From positions 1-24,308 of the forward strand of contig JADGJH010000213.1 of NCBI GenBank assembly GCA_027596945.1: a stretch of 24,308 nt of DNA, read 5' to 3'. The first letter of the stretch is position 1, and each line of letters begins with the position of its first letter. The position numbers were made by a program, and so were the translations under genes. The DNA is from Physocladia obscura (taxonomy: Eukaryota; Chytridiomycota; Chytridiomycetes; Chytridiales; Chytriomycetaceae). Below are positions 1-8,845 of this stretch, piece by piece. The notes under the pieces were generated by a model. The model ran no database searches. It saw only the letters and a list, made by a program, of their open reading frames with translations, and had not been told where the DNA came from.

Positions 1-64
1 CCCTCTACACAACGCCATTCGGCGGCCGCGTCACATGTTTTTAACACCCACTCACAACCCAACC

Positions 65-577
65 TTAAAAAAAAAAAAAAAAAAAAAATTTCAAGCAACT
101 GACCGTTCCCCAAGTAGACCCAGTATCGTTGTTTCTATACGATTCAATAACGCTCGCGAATATTTCCTCCTGGTCGCTATCCTCATTTTCTCTAATATGA
201 CTGTTACTTTTCAGTTTGTTACTTTGGTACAGTTTCGGCGATACTGTGGTGGCTGAAGAAACAACACACGGTAAAAAACTATTGCAGGGTGCGAGAAGCA
301 GTGCCGACGACGATGGCGAAAATTGATGTGCGTTAATATCCGCGTAATTTGATACTGACATTGCGCGAGTATTCAAACAGTTACTGATTTGTATTTGGTG
401 GTGTTGTTGATAATACACGTTTTGTTGCGCGCCTCCCAAGAATTCGTTCGAATCATCGCTGATCAGACTGCTGCTGTAACTGTATTGCGCCATTGTTCCA
501 GGCACTGTTTCTGGCGACTGTGTTCTTGGTGTCTTTGGGCCGCGCTTGGTTGTCGCTGCGAATGGTGTTGGATGCAT
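65..577 (-). CDS. Hypothetical low-complexity protein, partial (runs toward or past the window edge)
   Basis: I do not recognise this protein. The reading frame opens at an ATG at 577 that is preceded by in-frame TAGTAG, so this is either the true start or an exon start just after an AG acceptor. The product is rich in Ser, Gln, Asn and Tyr (for example a YYQQHHQ stretch) and has an acidic patch (ENEDSDQEE), typical of a disordered regulatory protein. The frame then runs into a 22-nt poly-A tract (poly-T on this strand), which would encode a string of Phe and is unlikely to be coding. A GTCAGT donor at 103 just before that tract suggests an intron. Acceptors at about 64 (quick stop) or about 55 (frame open to the window edge) are both possible, so the 3' end is unresolved. 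Confidence 0.4.
   Translation of the reverse strand: MHPTPFAATTKRGPKTPRTQSPETVPGTMAQYSYSSSLISDDSNEFLGGAQQNVYYQQHHQIQISNCLNTRAMSVSNYADINAHQFSPSSSALLLAPCNSFLPCVVSSATTVSPKLYQSNKLKSNSHIRENEDSDQEEIFASVIESYRNNDTGSTWGTVSCLKFFFFFFF
67..88. repeat. Poly-A tract (22 A)
   Basis: This is an uninterrupted run of 22 A on the plus strand. On the minus strand it would be the polypyrimidine tract of a candidate intron in the neighbouring gene. A run of this length is prone to length errors in assemblies. Confidence 0.9.
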
Positions 578-2290
578 TCTCTGTTGCTACTAATATTTAA
601 TTCGCACACTATTGGAACCTTGGTATTTGTATCTACTGTTGCACGGTTATTGTTCTGTTTGTAATCTTGGATCGGCTTAGAGCGGGTGGAATAGGTTTGA
701 ATGCCTTCAATGAAGAAATAAAATCAAAAAATTTATGGGATTCGAAAAACACGGTAGAAAACTAGGTTCTCGTAGGGGAACTGCTTTCTGCCATGACTTC
801 CAGAAAAGATTTATTTTATATTTTCACAATACATATACATAGTTACATAGAAATAAGAAAAAATTTTGGTTTGTTTCTATACAAAAAGATAATGCAAAAA
901 GATAACGAAAGAGTCATCAAAATATTTATAGTCACATACAGACACAGCAAATTGGGTATTTATGATCGAAAGGCAAGAATTGGGAGAAAAAAAGTCAGTA
1001 ATGCATAAAAATGCCGTTAAATTTTTATATAAAAAAAATTTTTGACTAATTTCGAAAGTTTTGAACAACAAATGAATTCTGAAAAAATGCATATAATAAA
1101 CTAGAATGACCTATAATGGCCTCTGCCAAACTGATGCTATTTACAGACAGAAAAGCAATAACAATGTAAATTCAACAGATGATGATGTGTGCTTGTCATC
1201 ATTTGATGAAGACAATCTGTCTTGCATAACTAAAATGTGTATTTTGTGCCTCAAATGTCTTGATTGTAGCTGATAAATTGACAAGTGTGAATATGACCTA
1301 ACCAACAGTGATGGACAGTCTTCCCATACCAAAAAAGTCAAAATCTCTGGAACCATACCACTACATTCCTTCCAATCAAATATCAATCTCAACAACCTTC
1401 AAATCTGTGATGGTTAGATCTTTTCTGCAATTCAGAACCCATCTACTATGCACAATACAATAACTAAAAGCAAACAAACATTGGCGCTGTGGCAACAAAA
1501 AAAGCAAAGAGCTGTAAATTAACCATTTTTGAACCTGTCACCAAAAATCATGCTTGATACATTCCTGGCCAATTTTGCAGAACCAGCTATTTCATTGAAA
1601 CAAAAAATCCAAGTAAATCCAAAAGGACAGTTGTTGATAATCAAGAAAATAGTAAGTTATCAAGTTGCCCTATTTTTTCTAATCACAATCAGCAACTAAT
1701 GACAGTGCTTAAATCCATAATCGGAGAAATAATTCAGACAAGCCTATCTTTTCTCAAGGATTAGATACTTACTCTTCTTTTTTTATTAAGTCATTTTAAT
1801 GAAACTTTGTGATACTATTGTGATACTAACATTTGTGCTGGTTTTATTTACATTTCTAATTTTATGTCCTCATGTTTTTGGTTAGAAAAAAAAGAAAATA
1901 TTTGAATCTTGAGTATACCAATGTTGTGACAAAAATTTCTGCCACAAAAGATTTGTAATCATTTTGTTGTTAAGATTGCTTTTGTCTTTCTTTTCTCTTC
2001 TTTTCTTTTTTTCTTTTGTTCTCTTTTCTTTTCCTTACCAGCGTGAATTTGGTCCAAAAAACTAAACAAAATATTTTTAAGTGTGCTACACCAATGTATA
2101 GTCAACAAAGAAACAATCAGCTGTCTGCCCTCATTTAAAAGTGACCTGGCCAACAAAGAGAAATAGGGTAATAGATCTTGCTTATTTTGTCTACATTGGG
2201 GCTTTGATAAATCTACATCACTTTGGCAGAAACTATTATGGGCTGTAGATTTTTGTGAAATTTAAATTTTTTTTTCAAAACTTTTTGAAA
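578..2290. other. Gene-free AT-rich stretch
   Basis: I see no gene I can support here. The short ORFs on both strands have A/T-driven composition and no recognisable domain. Positions 1978-2036 are an almost pure polypyrimidine (T/C) tract on the plus strand. A block around 1141-1430 on the minus strand reads as short open pieces in alternating frames, which could be an old coding relic, but I cannot assign it to a family. Confidence 0.6.
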
Positions 2291-2496
2291 TTGGAGAGAT
2301 TTTGCAACAACGAATTCTTTGTGAAAATTCATAGTGAGACATGAAATTCTTACAATTCCTCGTGATGCAACAAAATCCTTATCAGAAATTCTATTTAAAC
2401 ATCAGGTATTTGTTTTGTCAAACTTTGTTGTAAAAAATTTCAGGTGGTCCGACAATGAATTCTCACAAAGAATTTTTTGTTACAAAATCTCTCCAT
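2291..2496. repeat. Diverged foldback (inverted-repeat) element, MITE-like
   Basis: The arm 2291-2332 is the reverse complement of 2455-2496 with about five mismatches over 42 bp. A second, weaker pair of arms lies inside: 2342-2355 against 2427-2442. The whole 206 bp therefore folds into one long imperfect hairpin centred near 2395. It has no coding capacity. Size, AT-richness and symmetry fit a miniature inverted-repeat transposable element, but I cannot identify a clear target-site duplication, so the outer limits are uncertain. Confidence 0.7.
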
Positions 2497-2732
2497 ATTA
2501 GCTGTAATATTTTATTCTTATCGGAACACAATTTCTTGTCAAATATTTTATTTACTCATTGTATTATCGATTCAAAATTAAATTGGTGATAGAACACGTT
2601 CTTTATTCAATTTTACTTACGAATTGAACTTTAATAAAAAAAATAGGAAGGCTTACTGCAAAAATAAAATTAAATAAAATAAAAAGGTGTGAAAAGCCAT
2701 TACTAGCCCCAATTAACCCTCCAATAGCCACA

Positions 2733-4805
2733 TTAGCACATCCAATCCATGGACATTTCAAGCGCCATTGACCCGCGTTTCCCAGGCCCTTGCTGAACAA
2801 CATATTTTTGATGGATAGTTTTGTAATATTCCTCTTTGGCATTAGATTCACTGGAAACAGTATTTGCCACTTTTGCTCTTCCGCCAATTTCCGGCACATC
2901 AACTGAAGGTACTTGTTGTACGGAAAGAGTTCCAGCAGAAACAATTTTTCCTTCTTCAGACACAGTCATTGATTTAAAATCAATATTAATCTGCGTTTCT
3001 TCTTCTTCTTCTTGTTTTTCTTGCTGTTTATTTTGGTGTTCTGCTGGTGCTTCGATAGTTTCAGACTCGAAAACTTTGGTTTCGACAATATTCTTTTCTG
3101 CATCATCAGTATTGTCTTCATCGTCATTTGAATTCTCTTCAGTTTCGTAAATGGGGCCATTATTTTCGGAATCAATAACTTGAGTTGTTTGAATGCCCGT
3201 GACCATGTTTAGGCTCTCAGAATTGATAGGCTCCGTGACTTTCTCCCCAAATCCATTGTTTGAACTCCGAATGAAAAGACGATCAATAATAGATTTGCGC
3301 TTCGATACAGCTGCAAATGGCGGATAGTACTCTTGGCTACCGGTTCCATTCAATTCATCTTGTTCTTCTTGCTTTCCCGTCATTTTCTGAAACAAAAACT
3401 TTGAAGCCTTTCGCTTCAACAAAACAACCTTATTTCCCTTTTCGCCGACAGAGCTTTCTGGCGCCTCGTTAACAACCGTTTCAATAATCTGCGTTGACTT
3501 GCGTTTTTGGAGGCGAGCTGTTGCAGCATTGCTGTTTACGATATCGTAGAACGACCGTCTTTTTGAAGCTTTCTTAAAGGCGTCATTGTTTTTTGGAGAG
3601 TATTCCACAAAAGGCATAGCATTGATAACAACATTTCGATTATTTTCTTTTGCGACCGTGTCTGCAAGTCGAGCTTCCGTAAGTGTATGCCGCTGTCGCA
3701 AACGGTCGATAACAGAGACACGTTTTTTGACAACTTTCTGTATTGCTGGAGAGTCTGACACATTCCAACTGTTTTTGGCAGCTTCATATTCTGGCAAATT
3801 ATTAACATCAGTAACTAAAGTTGTAACAGCAGCATCTGTGTCTGTTACTTCACGACGGAAAAACTGAATAATTCTTGAGGTGCGTTTTTGCGATTTAGTT
3901 AGCGGGAGATCGTCGGCTGCATTTTGAATGTCGAATCCAGCTGTTCCTGCGTTGGAGGATGGTGGACTTTGGCCATTTTCATACTCTACCTCTGAACTTG
4001 ACGCTATCTGAACAAAATAAAAACTTCAGTTTCAATTTAAAGTTTGAGAAACATGATACTGAATATAATTAAAATCAATAAAAACCTGAAAGTCACTCGA
4101 AGATGCGACAAGACTTGATACAAACGGTCTAATGTCCACATCAGAAGTAGAAAAATCAACATCCGGGTTGAGAGAGGTGGAAATTGAAGGTTTGCTGCGC
4201 AGCTGCGAAGTGTAGCACGCTTCTTGATTAGATTGCCATGTTTTCGCTTGTAAAAAAGAAAGACTAACCTTTTCTAGCTTGCTTGAAATTGACGAAGAAT
4301 CAACGATTTGTTTCAAAAGTAACCCGTTCGGCGACAACTCAAACGACTCGTTTCCGCCAATTGAAGCGAAACTGCCGACGTAATCCTGGTGCCCAAGTCC
4401 AACTGACACGGCGCTGTGGGTGAATGAAAAGTCAACAGCGTCTTGCTGCTCGCGAAGACTGTTTCCATCGTCTTCTTCATTGTCATAGTTGACATTGAAG
4501 TTGTGTCTGCCTTTGGATCCTGTTTCACTATTTCGGGAAAGAATCTGTGCCGTTGCCGAAATTTCTTCAGCTGTTCCACAGTCAATATTTTTGCCGTTGA
4601 CAATGTTGCTCGTGCTGTTGTTGTTGTTATCTGACTGTGTCTGCTTGCCGTAGAATGTAAACGGCAGGGGATACATTCGTTGGAAAATTGATTTTGCTGT
4701 TTGAGATTCTGGGATTGGCACTTGCTGCGGACCAAGTGCAGGGTCAGATTGCTCGACTGTTTGGTCTGTGTACACGTTGTTCGATACTGCACTTTTCTCT
4801 GTCAT
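2733..4805 (-). CDS. Disordered protein with repeated KRxS motifs (hypothetical, two exons)
   Basis: Two exons: 4805-4086 and 4007-2733, split by a 78-nt phase-0 GT-AG intron (4085-4008). Together they encode 664 residues. The start is the ATG at 4805, with no longer in-frame option. I recognise no folded domain. Residues 1-240 are Ser/Asn/Gln-rich. Residues 241-660 carry a short basic motif, K-R-x(1-2)-S followed by hydrophobic residues, at about 281, 335, 389, 408, 438, 476 and 650. The best copies are KKRVSVIDRL and SKRKSIIDRLFIR. A strongly acidic, Gln/Glu-rich stretch at about 525-580 may be helical or coiled. The chain ends in MDWMC. The KRxS sites resemble basophilic (PKA-like) kinase sites; that is inference. 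The gene is divergent from the nitroreductase across a 470-bp spacer. A TTTATT at 2601-2606 gives AATAAA on the coding strand. Confidence 0.8.
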
Positions 4806-5275
4806 TTTTTAATGTTTCCAATTGCAAACTCGGCGAAACGTAAAACCGATGGAGGCCCAAAAAGAAAAAGGACGAGAAAAGGAGAAACGAATAAAAATTA
4901 AAAGAATGGAGGCTTCAGTCACTTTCGGCGCAATCGTTAGTTAGGTTCATATAAATCGTCTTTCTCTGGATCTCTATTCGTGTGTTTATTTGCACTGAGT
5001 TGGTATTTGAATAACATGAACTATGCCGTTCTTTCATTCATTACAAGAGAAGTTAAAATTTTGAATGTCATCAAAAACTTCAATTGTCAAGATGTGATTA
5101 ACGATTGATGAAAAATCTGCCAAATTCGAAATCGCAAATGAAATCAAGTAAAAAAATTTTTATCAACATTCGAAATCGAGGGTTTCAGAAAAATTCCCCC
5201 ACCCGATAACGACATAAATAGGTGGAACAAAAAACGAAAAGAAATTATAAAAATAAGTTTACAACAAAAACAAAA
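4806..5275. promoter_or_regulatory. Shared spacer between two divergent genes
   Basis: This 470-bp AT-rich spacer separates the start codons of the KRxS-motif gene (minus) and the nitroreductase (plus), so it must hold both promoters. I see no protein-coding exon in it and no recognisable TATA element or upstream motif that I would assign with confidence. Confidence 0.5.
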
Positions 5276-6038
5276 ATGCCATCTGCTTACGAAATCTCAT
5301 TCCTCGAGGCAATTAAAATCCGCCGCTCCACAGTCACTTTGGCTAAGACGTCTCCTATTTCGGACCCCCGTATTTTGAACATTGTTCAACACGCCATCAA
5401 ATACGCGCCGTCTCCGTTTCACGTCCAATCGTGCCGCGCTATTGTTCTCTTTGGCAAAGAACACGAAAAGGCGTGGGATATCATCTTGGAAACTTCGCGG
5501 AAGAATTTACCGCCGCCAGCATTCGCGCAGTTTGAATCGAAATTCCAGAGTCACAAGGATTCGTATGGAACGGTAGTTGTTTCTGATAAAAAAAACAAAA
5601 CATAACTTTTTAACCATTGAATTTTTTGGAAATATAGGTTCTATTTTTCGAAGACAGTGACGCTGCAAAAGCTTTGCCACCAAACCTACAAGATCTTTGT
5701 GCAAAGAACCCAGACTGGGCTGAGCATGCGAGCGGAATGAACGAATTTATTGGTGATTTTTATTTTTATTATTATTTTTTTAACTGAAAATATATACAAT
5801 AAAATAAAAAGCTTGGACAGCACTCTGTACCGAAGGCTTGGGATGCAACTTACAGCACTTGCAAGGGTTCCTTGAAGCAGGTGCTCGCGAAGCCTGGAAT
5901 ATTCCCGAGACATGGTCCCTCCGCTCCCAATTAGTATTTGGAACACCTGCTGGTCCGCCCCGCGGAGGTATTGACAAGCAGTTTGCGCCCCTTGATACTC
6001 GTATTAAGGTTTACGGATCAGACAAAATCGAAGCATAG
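5276..6038 (+). CDS. Nitroreductase family protein, HBN1/FRM2-like
   Basis: Three exons (5276-5572, 5638-5752, 5812-6038) with introns of 65 and 59 nt give 212 residues, close to the family's usual ~190-215. The family is FMN-dependent and uses NAD(P)H. The fungal HBN1/FRM2 branch is small, cytosolic or nuclear, and linked to redox and lipid signalling; the physiological substrate is unclear. Visible FMN-site features are R16-R17-S18 near the N-terminus followed by the SPISDPRI block, VQS at 50-52, the WTAL..LGCNLQH helix around 139-153, the GPPRGG turn at 185-190, and the terminal TRIKVYG. Exon 1 ends YGT and exon 2 continues VLFFED, the usual family sequence, which fixes the first splice. 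The second intron uses an AAG acceptor. The start is the ATG at 5276. Confidence 0.9.
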
Positions 6039-6068
6039 TTTCTTTATTTTCTTTGCTTCTTTGTGCCC

Positions 6069-6074
6069 AATAAA
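6069..6074 (+). terminator. Polyadenylation signal AATAAA
   Basis: A canonical AATAAA lies 31 nt after the nitroreductase stop codon in T-rich DNA. It is the likely 3'-end signal for that gene. Confidence 0.6.
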
Positions 6075-6212
6075 ATCGATATAAATTTTTTCATGTGTTT
6101 GTTTCATTTAGATATTTCATTTCTATCTTCGTTTGACTTCTGACTCTGTTTTAATAGTAAATCTTTTTTTAATTTTTTAGACATATTGAAAGTTTTGTAC
6201 CAAATGACGAAT

Positions 6213-6235
6213 TTCTGAGTTTTCAAAACTCAGAA
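6213..6235. repeat. Perfect 11-bp-arm palindrome
   Basis: TTCTGAGTTTT, one C, then AAAACTCAGAA form an exact palindrome 28 bp upstream of the ATG of a decayed ORF. It could be a terminal hairpin of a mobile element or a regulatory site. I found no partner copy downstream in the window. Confidence 0.8.
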
Positions 6236-6263
6236 GTGAGAAAATCCAAGTTTTTAATTTGTA

Positions 6264-7408
6264 ATGGAAAAAGCATATACACTAACAATAAAGCCTGTAC
6301 TCAAGAATTGTAAGAAGCAAAAAATTGGTCAAGCCACCATGGCCATAATTATTGAAGGAGATGATGTTCCTGAAGTAGTTCAGGGCATCTGGAATGTTGC
6401 ATTTCCATACATCAAAGGAAGAGCTGTACACAATGTTGAAATGGAAAAATACACTCTTGGCAATTATCCACCAACAATTGAACAGTTTGGCTTGTATGTG
6501 GAACTGTGTAAAGGAAGGAGCAAATACTCATATAGTGACAGTTAGTGCTGTTCTTTTTGTCAATATACTTATTTTAATTATTGTATTTTACACCAGATAT
6601 TCAGGATAAAACAACTGCGCTGACACCTCAAATTCTTCAAAATTTTGGGAATATGCAAGGTGGAGTAACATGTTTCATCTATATCTATTCCATTTCAATA
6701 CATTTTGTTTGTGATTGGGAAAAATTCAACAGCAAGGTCTTGACTCTGCCAGTGAATCACACTGATCATTGTGGAGCACCAAACAAAGCCTGTAGTCAAA
6801 GAACTCAAATGTATTCACCTGCACCAGGCTGCTGAGGATTTTATCTAGTGATACTGGGCAAATACTATTGTATTCACCCACACCAGGCTGCTGAGAATTT
6901 TATCTGTTGAGACTGGGCAAATACCATTCTGAATTCAACGCCTCCCCATTAAATGGCTGCCACTACAGCTAAGGAGCCCCCACATCACACAAATTCTAAT
7001 GAGTCAAGGAACTGTTTGCAAAGAGAGCCTGAGACAGCTTTATGAAACAGCTAACATTGCTGAGAATCTGTTGGATGATGTTGACTAGTTCATGAAAAGA
7101 ATCAGACATGCAATCAGACTTTAGGTCAGGAAGCAAGCCATTTGCATAATGCTATGAAAGCTAACTGTCATATTGTCTACAGATTCAAGAGGGCTTTGCA
7201 ACCATTGGTTTGCACTATGGAACTGGTGCAAAGTGATTCAAATATACAACAAAGAACTGATAGTAACTGCTGAGAAGTTTGCAGATTTCTTCACAACCCT
7301 GCAGTTTCTTCTTCAGATGACAATGGAAATGCTATTGATACTGATTCTGAAAGTATTGATGAAGATCATTCTTTAGGATCTTACAATGATGGTCTGAATG
7401 AAGAGTGA
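6264..7408 (+). pseudogene. Decayed multi-exon ORF of unknown family
   Basis: The first part is still readable: exon 6264-6540, a 56-nt GT-AG intron (6541-6596) and exon 6597-6835 join in phase to give about 171 residues, starting MEKAYTLTIKPVL and ending SPAPGC. Beyond this, coding-like text continues in shifting frames. There is a block around KESLRQLYETANIAEN near 7022-7086. After a shift comes a long open frame from about 7089 to 7267. After one TGA that same frame continues into a strongly acidic tail (SSSDDNGNAIDTDSESIDED) ending at 7408. I do not recognise the family; an unplaced domesticated or transposon-borne gene is possible. The 171-residue front part alone could still be expressed, but the stops and shifts behind it argue for decay. 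Confidence 0.45.
6810..6927. repeat. Tandem duplication, two 59-bp units
   Basis: Units 6810-6868 and 6869-6927 are direct repeats with roughly ten mismatches. Each holds a CACCAGGCTGCTGAG core and ends in ACTGGGCAAATAC. The duplication falls at the stop codon of the readable front part of the decayed ORF, so it may have helped to break it. Confidence 0.8.
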
Positions 7409-7414
7409 AATTTT

Positions 7415-7719
7415 AAATAAAGCTGAATATGGTTGAATTTCTGTTCTTTTTTTATAACTAAACACAGATACAAGTTTTAAATAAAGTTGAACATGTATTT
7501 GAATTACTTTATTTATAACCAAACACTGATACACTGCTTTTATATGCAACTTGAGAATCAAATAAAGTTGCAGTTAGATAACCACAATGTTGACTATTTC
7601 TTAGCATTAACTTTGCCTTCCTTGTATAGAATGGGCAATAACCTTCCTTGTAGTCCTGTTAAAATCTTTATTTAAGCATTCCAAAAAACACTTTGATTGG
7701 ATTATAGAATGGGCAATAA
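7415..7719. repeat. Diverged short repeats behind the decayed ORF
   Basis: AAATAAAG(C/T)TG recurs at 7415, 7479 and 7560. The first two copies are followed by similar text (TATAACYAAACAC.GATACA), giving a period of about 64 bp. A separate 17-bp direct repeat, TATAGAATGGGCAATAA, occurs at 7625-7641 and 7703-7719. Each AAATAAAG copy also contains AATAAA, so the cluster could work as redundant polyadenylation signals. Confidence 0.6.
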
Positions 7720-8027
7720 GCGGGGAGAAATATTAAAATGATTCTGCAGATCGCAGTTGAAGATATCTGCTTCTAAATTGTATCCAAATTTCCAAACTTT
7801 TCACTAACACTGTATTTGCAAACAATTCCTAAATTACTTATTAGTTATAAAGCTAATTCCCTTCTTTGCAATTTCTTTTTTTTGTGTAATTCTTGGCCAA
7901 AACAATAACAAAAATAACAAGAAAAAAAAAAAAGAAATGAGAAAATAAAAAATTATACCTCTACTATTCTTAGTTCACATTTATTGTCATTCCAGAATTC
8001 ATTAGTAAAAAAAATATTGGCAATTTT

Positions 8028-8510
8028 TTAAAATGGTGCAAACTCCACCATTACACACCATCCCAACATCACAATAACTTTCATCAACAGTATTTACATT
8101 TACCAATCCAAATTTCAAAGCTGCATAATAGTGCCCACTATCAGAATTACATCCATACTTACACCAATTTGAACCTAGTGAGAAAAAATCAGTGCAGTAT
8201 ACTTTTTACATCCACTGCCCACATTCACTTCATTGCTACAATATGACTGGAACCCACAAGAAACTGAGAGTAAAGCAAATATGCAAGTAATCAGAGCACT
8301 TTTGCTTTTTTTGCTCAACTGGAACCAACTGTCCATAATCTTCAACAAGCAAATCATCATGAACTTTGCCACATCCCAACACTTGTTATAGATTCTGTCC
8401 ACAAACTGGCTAAAATAGTCTGCTTTCAATGTGCTTGAAGGAATAATCTCATAAACAGTATCATATTTAATCACAAATCTGCAATATCATAAAACAGGTA
8501 ATGATATAAT
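8028..8510 (-). pseudogene. Decayed Cys-rich ORF fragment
   Basis: On the minus strand an open block (about 8490-8215) follows a possible acceptor, ATTGCAG. It contains KYDTVYEIIPSSTLKADY and, near its end, SCGFQSYCSNEVNVGSGC. A GTAAAA...ACTAG intron candidate (about 8211-8174) joins it in phase to a second block with SNWCKYGCNSDSGHYYAALK and CDVGMVCNGGVC, stopping near 8030. The regular cysteines and the final VCNGGVC turn resemble small disulphide-rich extracellular modules (ADAM/disintegrin-like tails have similar turns), but the match is too weak to name. No start codon with a credible upstream exon is visible, and a better-looking alternative frame overlaps the middle, so I read it as a relic. 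Confidence 0.35.
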
Positions 8511-8530
8511 AAAATCCAGATATCAACTTG

Positions 8531-8845
8531 CCAGAATATGACTTGATTTCATCAAAAATATTAAACACACACCATGATGATGTTCTTTATGCTCAAACAT
8601 ACCAAATGGCATTTTTGAATGTCGAAACTCTTGAATGTATCTACCGCTTCATGTTACCAAAGAATATTTCTCTCGTTTCCATGTTTAATGCGCATTCAAT
8701 TTTGTCATCAGCTTTGTAAATTTCGAATGCTTCCACCAACATAACCAAATTTTGGTTTGTAAATGAACAACTTTTGTTACTTGGCGATTATTCAGTTATT
8801 TCAGTTATAAAATAAAAAATAAAAACAAAATATTTAATTTTTTCT
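8531..8845. other. AT-rich spacer downstream of ACC1
   Basis: I see no gene here. This is the 3' flank of the acetyl-CoA carboxylase gene, ending in an A/T-rich stretch next to its stop codon. Some minus-strand triplets near 8550-8680 look coding-like and may belong to the neighbouring relic. Confidence 0.5.

Noticed and set aside
1177..1275. A plus-strand ATGATGA and a CTGA about 90 nt apart, a possible snoRNA
   Set aside because: There is no terminal stem and no recognisable rRNA complementarity. TGATGA is common in AT-rich DNA.
2836..3150. Ser/Phe-rich plus-strand ORF
   Set aside because: It is the mirror of the Glu/Asp/Lys-rich part of the KRxS-motif gene.
5222..5275. Upstream extension of the nitroreductase frame
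   Set aside because: It would need a GTG start and encodes only Lys-rich low-complexity residues. The ATG at 5276 gives the normal length.
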